DNA of 64,000 bases from Hsuehochloa calcarea (lineage: Eukaryota > Streptophyta > Magnoliopsida > Poales > Poaceae): NCBI GenBank assembly GCA_036346395.1, contig CM070615.1, forward strand, positions 3,725,534 through 3,789,533, read 5' to 3'. The translations under genes were made by a program, and so were the position numbers. Within the stretch, counting starts at the first letter, position 1, and every line of letters begins with the position of its first letter. The notes beneath the pieces are model-generated. The model saw nothing but the letters and a program-made list of their open reading frames with translations, was not told the origin of the DNA and ran no database searches. This document shows, one piece after another, positions 57,501 through 64,000 of this stretch.

Positions 57501-60267
57501 GTGTCTAGCAACACTAGACCACTTTACAATGGCAGCAACAACTATCCCCAACCAGTCAAGGTGAGTATTTATAGCCCACACACAAAAACTAGCCGTTGAG
57601 AGGAAGATTCCATCGAAAAGTGCAGGGCTGGTCTGACCGCCAACTAATGGCCGGTCGGACCGGCCGTGCCTCAACAGCTATAAAACTAGCCGTTGAGCCT
57701 TCGGCCGGTCGGACCGCCAACTAATGGCCGGTCTGACCGCCGCCAAATCGGTTAGACCGCCCGTGCTGGCCGGTCCGACCACCCGATGGAAATTTGGCTA
57801 AGTCCCAAAACGGACGCTCTCTGGAATAAACGTTCCGCTCGATCTCCAGAACTTCCTCACATTGGAAGTTCCGTTTTTACAACGGCGGAACTTTCGCACA
57901 GAGAATCAGTACAAAGGGATATCGGTCAGACCGCCCGTAGCACACCGGTCGGACCGATTTGCCACCGGTCCGACCGGTGGCCATTGCCGGTCTGGCCGGC
58001 AGACTACAAAGCCAAACCTAATTGCTCCACTTCAAATGGCAAAACACATTCGCCCATTTGAATGCAATTTCCAACCAGGTTTCAAAGATGATATTCTCAA
58101 CAAGTTGCAAAACATATTTGCCAACTTTCAGAATACTCATCACAATGTATAAGGTACATGGACTTACACAATTTGCAAAATGCATTCGCAAACTTAAGTC
58201 ACATGCTACAAGGGTTATGCATGAGCCTCGACTATTTGCAAAACACATTCGCAAATAAATAGCATCATGCCTAGATGAGCTAGAGCAAACACAATGAGCT
58301 ATCAACACATGACTAACTCAAACTACTAGTTAAGACCCCTCTTAATAGTACGACAACCTATACTAGCAATCTAGTCTTCCAACCAAACACCAAGACCGGT
58401 AAAAGACTAGGAACACATCCTTAGCCCTAGCTAGTCATACCTTTGCCTTGCATCTTTTTGAAGCTTGATAACGCACATCAACACTTCAAGTCCGGATCAT
58501 TAACTTGATAATCATCAACACATGATGATCCTTTGCTTGACCTCCATCAACACATGATGGGTCTTCTCTTGTCTTGACGATCAACTCATGATCATCTCTT
58601 CTTGATAAGCATCAACTCATGATGCATCCTTTACACCAAGCTCTTGACTTGATGATCAACTCATGATCATCCCAAGTCTTCATCATCCTGGAACATAACC
58701 TATTCATCCAACTCATAGAAAAAATTAGTTCTACAATGTGATTACCATTGCTTACCACATCAAACTATTATCACATAATGGCGGGACAAGATACTTCAAT
58801 CTTTCCCTCAATGGTAATTAATGATAACCACTTCAATTGCACATAAATTGAATGTAGATAATTGAAGGTAACAAATGAGCATATATGAACTACACAAGTT
58901 ATATATACTCTAACATGAGTATACAAGAACTACACAAGTTCTATATACTATAAGGATTTGTTTCAGAGTAAAGATTCCAAATATATGTGGAGAATGGAAT
59001 ATGGATCAATACTAATGAAACCACAAAATATAGAATAAAACTCCCCTAAATGTGTGCATACACAAATGTGCAATAAGATCATATGCACATATTCAAGTTT
59101 AACTTATGGTTGAGTTCAATCATATATTTTGGATCCGAGGAATGCAACAATATATAAGATTAAGATGTCGATTGCATACCTCGTTGAATTTTACCTTTAT
59201 ATCCAAATGAGACTACACAAGATAATACTAGACAAGCGAGTTAGTCTCATATTTGGATTTGTCATTAATCACCAAAACAATTCATTAACTTATAATGGCG
59301 GGTCTAGATTCTTCAATTACTCAGGATGATAGGTTAGGCTATGTGTTGGGCTAGAGGTGTGATTCTCACATCGCGGGACGGTTCGCCGTTTCCCTGTCCA
59401 ACGGTGTGTGTTGTGCCAAGCGCTGTGTGTATCGATTGGACAATGGTAAAGCACATTGGGAGTATCAATGCTTTATGTGAACTTTTTAGAAGGTTTTGTT
59501 ATGATTAGTTCTAGCTACACTGATTGTATCGTGCAGGTAAAGTGTACAACCTCTATAGAGTGTTAATAAATCTATTCGAATAGCCACTTCCGCGGTCATG
59601 GACATGCTCGGGGATTTCACACGAGGGGTAGATTTTCATGAAATATTTGGGAAGGGAGCAGTGTGATCTAAGTCATATGGCTGTGTGAATAACTTGTTTA
59701 GAATGTGTGTCCTCTATGAAAACAAATATCAAATTATTATTATTTATTTGTTTTAAATATTATTTTCAATATATTATTCATATTCAATTGCAAATGTTGC
59801 TTTATGCACAAAAAAAACCACATAAGCCATTCCTTTGGAATAAGCTATCATCTATAAATTGCATTCTGTGGTATGACTTGTGAGTACGGTTGTGTACTCA
59901 TGCTTACTACAAACATTCAATTGAAGTGGAGGAGTCTTCGCCTGCATTTGATGAGGAGTTCTACGAAGGTGCTGATCGTTAGGGTCTTGATCCCAATCGG
60001 TTGCCTGTGGTGAATTGATGGGATTTCGCTGGAGTTAATTTTTGATCCGCTGCTGTTATTTTATTTATTGCCAGCCTTGCAAGGCTTAATAAATGTAATC
60101 TCACCATAAGGTCAAAACCATTATTTGCTATTCAAATTAGTGATTTATTTTATTAATTGTCTTGTGTGGATCGATATTCATCTATGTTGATGCTGTGTGC
60201 ACTAGCGTGATCCTAGACTAACGCGGTATACACAGATGGTCTAAAATTGCATTTTTTGGTCCCGACA
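54585..60267 (+). mobile_element. Solo LTR (Ty3 type) inserted in the MULE transposase
   Basis: Ends TGTAACATCCCAATTTTC and GGTCCCGACA are flanked by the exact 5-bp duplication TGCTC (54580-54584 and 60268-60272). A TATA box (TATAAATAG, 55231-55239) sets plus orientation, followed by a GC-rich leader. Without the nested insertion (56787-59315 plus one duplicated 5-mer) the LTR is about 3.15 kb. No internal domain or second LTR is present. Confidence 0.85.
56787..59315 (-). mobile_element. Solo LTR (copia-like) nested in the previous LTR
   Basis: TGTAAGGTCGAGG...ATTCTTCA, 2529 bp, with the exact 5-bp duplication ATTAC on both sides (56782-56786 and 59316-59320). On the minus strand a TATA box (TATAAATA, 57573-57566) gives the orientation. 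It carries GGTCGGACCGG-type repeats (57640-57990), GCAAAACACATTCGC repeats (58030-58260) and CAACTCATGATCATC repeats (58490-58680). Its terminus is related to that at 11430-11465. No open frame is convincing. Confidence 0.88.
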
Positions 60268-60329
60268 TGCTCCTAGGTAGGATGGCCAGTGAAATGGGCA
60301 ACCACACTGTAACCATACAGATCTGCATT

Positions 60330-61782
60330 CTAGGTTAGCATCACATCTTCCTTGGTTAAATATTCAGAAAGGTATTGGTCAGGATATTGTGCCAACATCG
60401 AACATGAGGCCATCACATGTGAGCATGACCTACGCAGAAGAAGTGGCTTGTTGCAAGTGCATATGCAACGGGCGCTGCCAAGCGTGCACTCATGGATGAT
60501 CCTCTCATTATTCATCCCACGATGTCCTTTCTCCCTGCAAAGTACCTCAAAACAAAACTCTCTTGTGCCCATCTTGAATACCATGTGCATCTCACCCTTC
60601 TTTCTCTTCTCCTCTATGTACTTGGTGATCATGGCGGAGTACAGTTCTCTGTCATTTGCCATAGAGAGCGACGCGATGTTGCTTCGGTCAACAAAGTATT
60701 ATCTACTACGCAGAACTGCCTCCACAATACCAACCAAAGGGAGGCACCTGACGCGCGCATGACACAACTGTACACCTTATTTAGATTCGTGTCATAACAC
60801 CATACCAAGCACCATCATTGTCAAATAGCAATGAACACTTCACCTTAGGCCTATGTTCAATACATTCGAGGAGCATTTCACCTGCTTGCTGGTCTTCCTC
60901 GTCACGCTAGGACCATCTGTGGGTAACTGGGGCAATGCCTCGGGGATATTATCAGTGCTTTTGACAAGGTTCTTTGCTTACGCCCTTCTATGCGTCCTCG
61001 TCCGCTCATCTAGAAATTTTCAGAGTGCAACGAACCTTTTCTGTTGGTTCTAGTTGAACATCTTCATCAAGTCCTTGTTGTGAAACTGTTTGTAAAAGTT
61101 TGTACCAATGTGCCTCATGTACCACTACTATGTAGATCCACCATGGAAGTGGCTCGTGTTTCCCTTACTGTAGTTGAGTTATTGCACTCGACAGGTCGGT
61201 ATGCCAGTCATGTATGATGCATATGTTAGGACGGTCCTGTACAACAGAAATCTTCACGTTCCTCAGAAACCACAACCAACTGTCTGTGTTCTTGCTTTCA
61301 ATGAATGCAAACGCCACGTGAAGAACCTGGTTATTCTCGTCCATCGCAATTGAAGTAAGTATCTACTCCTTGTACTTCCCAGCGAGGAACGTGTGATCCA
61401 TGCACAAGACTCCTCTCCTGTATGACTTGGAGTTGTCCGGTCAGTTTATGGTACGAGTCCTTGAACGTACCGAACCTTGCTTCCAATAGCTTCTGCTTTG
61501 CCCTCCACGCCTTAGCATAACTGATCGTGTACTGGAACCTTGACTCTATTGCTCGAATGATGGATCATGGCTCGAAATCAAGGTTATCCACAATCTTACC
61601 GTACATAACATTCACAACAAAGCCTGATGCCAGGTTGTTGTGGGGTTGAATTGATTCAGAGATGACACATGTGTGAGGAATTACTATAGAGCATTTCCAA
61701 CAAGTGTCCCGCTTATGTTAGAATGTGTGCACTCTCCATAGGCATCCTGCTATCTCGTACTTCACGTCGTAGCATTTGGGGT
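60330..61782 (-). pseudogene. MULE (MuDR-type) transposase, N-terminal to SWIM part
   Basis: From 61782 the minus strand reads SNPKCYDVKYEIAGCLWRVH (the zinc-binding N-terminal domain), then SIIRAIESRFQYTISYAKAW, RAKQKLLEARFGTFKDSY, the catalytic-domain segment LHVAFAFIESKNTDSWLWFL with VVQDRPNICIIHDWH, and near 60440-60510 the SWIM zinc finger CICTCNKPLLLRRSCSHVMA, ending at a stop at 60330. Many stops and shifts (for example after VHTF, FEP and GRE) show that it is dead. Such transposases cut at long terminal inverted repeats; the 5' end and its terminal repeat are cut off at 61783 by the E2F duplication. Confidence 0.8.
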
Positions 61783-64000
61783 TAGAGACGTAGTTGCAGC
61801 TAATGTGAGCCGAGCAAAGGCTTACATCGCTGCTGGGAGTTAGGACAACTAGTTAGTTTACTCCATGTGTTACAGGTTAATGATCTAATGATTGGTTAAT
61901 AGATCATTGGTTAAGAGGACAGTGCAATTTCCCCCCTAAAAGAATTCGACTTTTAGAAGATGTTTTTTTCCCCCTTCCCGACCATGATCCCCCATGCAAA
62001 ATTGCAAATAGATAAGTCTTGATGTGGTACTGATGTGGTGTGCCATTTACGACGACTCCACACAAGATATTCGACAATGACCACGACCTGTATTTATAAC
62101 CATAGGCAAGTTTACATCTTCTCTTATATGACACCTATTGCGTTAGAGATTTTGGAAAATTCAAGTAACATATAAGGAATTAACCCTTATAATAACTTAA
62201 GATCGTAAAACAAATTAACAAACTGCAGAAGATGGTGGTCAGGAGGAAACAATAAAAGCCAACTGATGCCTGATGGGACAACAAGAAAACGCAATGGAGT
62301 AGCTTTTAACTCGAAGCTGCAGGGAAACAAGCTAATCATATCATAGAGATCAGGAATTTCCTTCAGAAACAAAACATCGTAAGAGATTGCCCAGTGATGG
62401 ATAGGATAGCTAGTCTAGCAAAACACTCAAGGTCGGCATGTCATATGTAAAAGCAACCTTCCTCATTGCATCAGTCCATTTCAAGATGACACTAGTGAAA
62501 CTAAACCCGATTAATATCATCGAATGATTCAGCTTCTAGTTTTTCAGTGCTACTTGAAATGAATTCACTCGTAGAGATCGCTGCACTGTACATTTTCAGG
62601 TACCATACCCTGGTTCTACACTCCTGCTGAGGTACAACATGCGACATACAAGGTACAACAAATGCAGCTTGCGTTGTTTCATTCAACTCGTCGGTACAGG
62701 CCTGAAAATGATCAGGATATTGGCATGTCGGCTAGATCAAGAAAACTACGAACATGGCACTAGGTTGCCATCTGTACATCACAGCCATCCCCTGGAACCT
62801 CTGTTCTCCAGTTTCTGCTCCATTTGATCGGCCATTGATAGCCCACACCGAGAAACAGACAATTCACAGGTATCTGAATGGTACTTGCCACCATACTTAC
62901 TAGTCTTCAGCTTATGCAGGTGGGGAGATCCACAATGTCGGAGGATGGTTTATCCTGCTGCTGAGGTGTACTAACTTCCAGGAAGTCCTCCGCGTTGAAT
63001 TTATCAATTCCATCCCACTCCACCTCTGCTGTGTTTTCGAGTTAAGGGTTTAGCGGTTTCACATCGAAATGGGGTGGGCTATACTACAGAATTAGTGCAC
63101 AACTAAAAGATAAGGGGATAGAGACTGTTAGAAAAAGGATACGGGCTGTATTCCACATGTCGGTAATGCTAACCCCTGTGTCTGATAAGAGCCAGTAGTC
63201 TGCATCAGTCTGCACACAAAAAAAAAAGTGTCCTTGCGTCATAAAGTTCTCGTGCCAGAAAAAAATAGCTAGACAAATTGCAATTGAACTCAATTGTGAT
63301 AGAAAAGATATATCACTTCCTAATATAGGTCATGATAGGCTTCATAACAGATAAGGGTGCATTTTTTATTTTCTTTGGAATTAATTTGGGTAGAACATTT
63401 TCCTAATATAGGTTCATGATATACTCCTCTGTCCACGAGGTAGCAGGACCAGTCAAAATTCAATAGCTGGCCCTTTTCTTCCCAAAGGAAAAAGGTTCCG
63501 CAATTCATCAGTTCTGTGATGATTGACCAGTAACCAAGTCAAGTAGCTCTTTACAGGTTAATCTGCCAATCATCAAAAGAAAAGGTAGTAGAATGAAATG
63601 AAGGAGCACAGAAAAGATCAGACGCTAATAGTACATCACAAGAGTGATACAGTGAAGTTGACGTAAAGCGACTCTATTTGCCTAATTAGACAGAAGCAAG
63701 ACAGGTGGTTGAAGCAGAAAGTAGTGACACTGCACATAGGTGAAAACCCATACTATAATAAGAACAGGATCTTATCCAGATTGATTTTAATGGGAATATC
63801 TTGCGAACATTGCATGGAGGTGAACTTACATCAAGTTCCGAAGGGGCAATCTTCATCATCCCCACAATATCCTGTGAACTAGTAGGAGCATCAGGAGGCA
63901 TTATCAGCCCTTCTTGAATATTCGGTTCCATCTCTGCAGCTTTGTTGGATTCTGCAGCCAATGGTGTCCTAGGATTCTCTAGAGAATCAATGTTTACGGA
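61783..64000. repeat. Segmental duplication, copy 2 (E2F 3' region)
   Basis: Direct copy of 42541-44807, running to the window edge. The first 11 bases, TAGAGACGTAG (61783-61793), are shared with copy 1 (42541-42551) and also read in frame with the MULE protein (YVSNPK), so the junction lies in a microhomology. Confidence 0.95.
62907..64000 (-). CDS. E2F: Second E2F copy, last exons, cut by the window edge
   Basis: Exons matching 14 (63028-62907), 13 (63209-63143) and part of 12 (64000-63830) of the first E2F gene are present with intact splice sites and no stop. Exon 13, with the retinoblastoma-binding motif, is unchanged. Two amino-acid changes are visible: Gly to Val at about residue 373 (exon 12) and Glu to Asp at about residue 412 (exon 14). 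Introns are kept, so this is a DNA-level copy and not a retrocopy. Whether the upstream exons exist lies outside the window. Confidence 0.85.

Overview
The window is plant nuclear DNA from a grass, most likely Oryza or a close relative. The grounds are introns with GT/AG junctions, GC-rich exons in AT-rich intergenic DNA, plant-specific families (OVATE, HVA22, plant E2F) and dense nested transposons of grass type (CACTA elements with ATCACAGACGG subterminal repeats, Ty3 and Ty1 LTR elements, a MULE, a LINE). I see no CRISPR, operon, rRNA or tRNA gene.

Layout. 1-287 is the end of a CACTA element. 734-1439 (-) is an OVATE family gene broken by a frameshift. 2400-3430 is a LINE remnant and 5426-6963 a Ty1/copia deletion derivative (LTR-gag-LTR). 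6970-15535 is mostly unassigned DNA with one solo LTR ending at 11465. 15540-31754 is a transposon nest: CACTA pieces, a solo LTR (16614-21176) inside another LTR, long hairpins, a rearranged Ty3/gypsy element (23828-29900), and two unrecognised coding remnants.

Gene island. 33888-39531 (+) is a six-exon HVA22-like (TB2/DP1) gene. 40038-40496 (-) is a small intronless plant gene convergent with it. 43689-48385 (-) is a complete 14-exon E2F transcription factor gene with candidate E2F sites just upstream.

48770-61782 is a mosaic built on a Mutator-like (MULE) transposase pseudogene read on the minus strand. The transposase is split by a solo LTR (54585-60267, TSD TGCTC), itself split by another solo LTR (56787-59315, TSD ATTAC). 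Downstream of the transposase on the same strand lie three small ORFs; two encode GRF-type zinc fingers, one of these followed by a coiled coil and a membrane helix. From 61783 to the window end the E2F 3' region is repeated in the same orientation, about 19.2 kb from the first copy and about 98% identical by hand comparison. The junction sits in an 11-bp microhomology inside the MULE transposase. This is most simply the start of a second unit of a tandem segmental duplication.

The host genes do not form a pathway: a growth repressor (OVATE), an ER membrane-shaping stress protein (HVA22), an unknown small protein and a cell-cycle regulator (E2F). Exon boundaries come from reading splice sites and frame continuity by eye; no database search was run.
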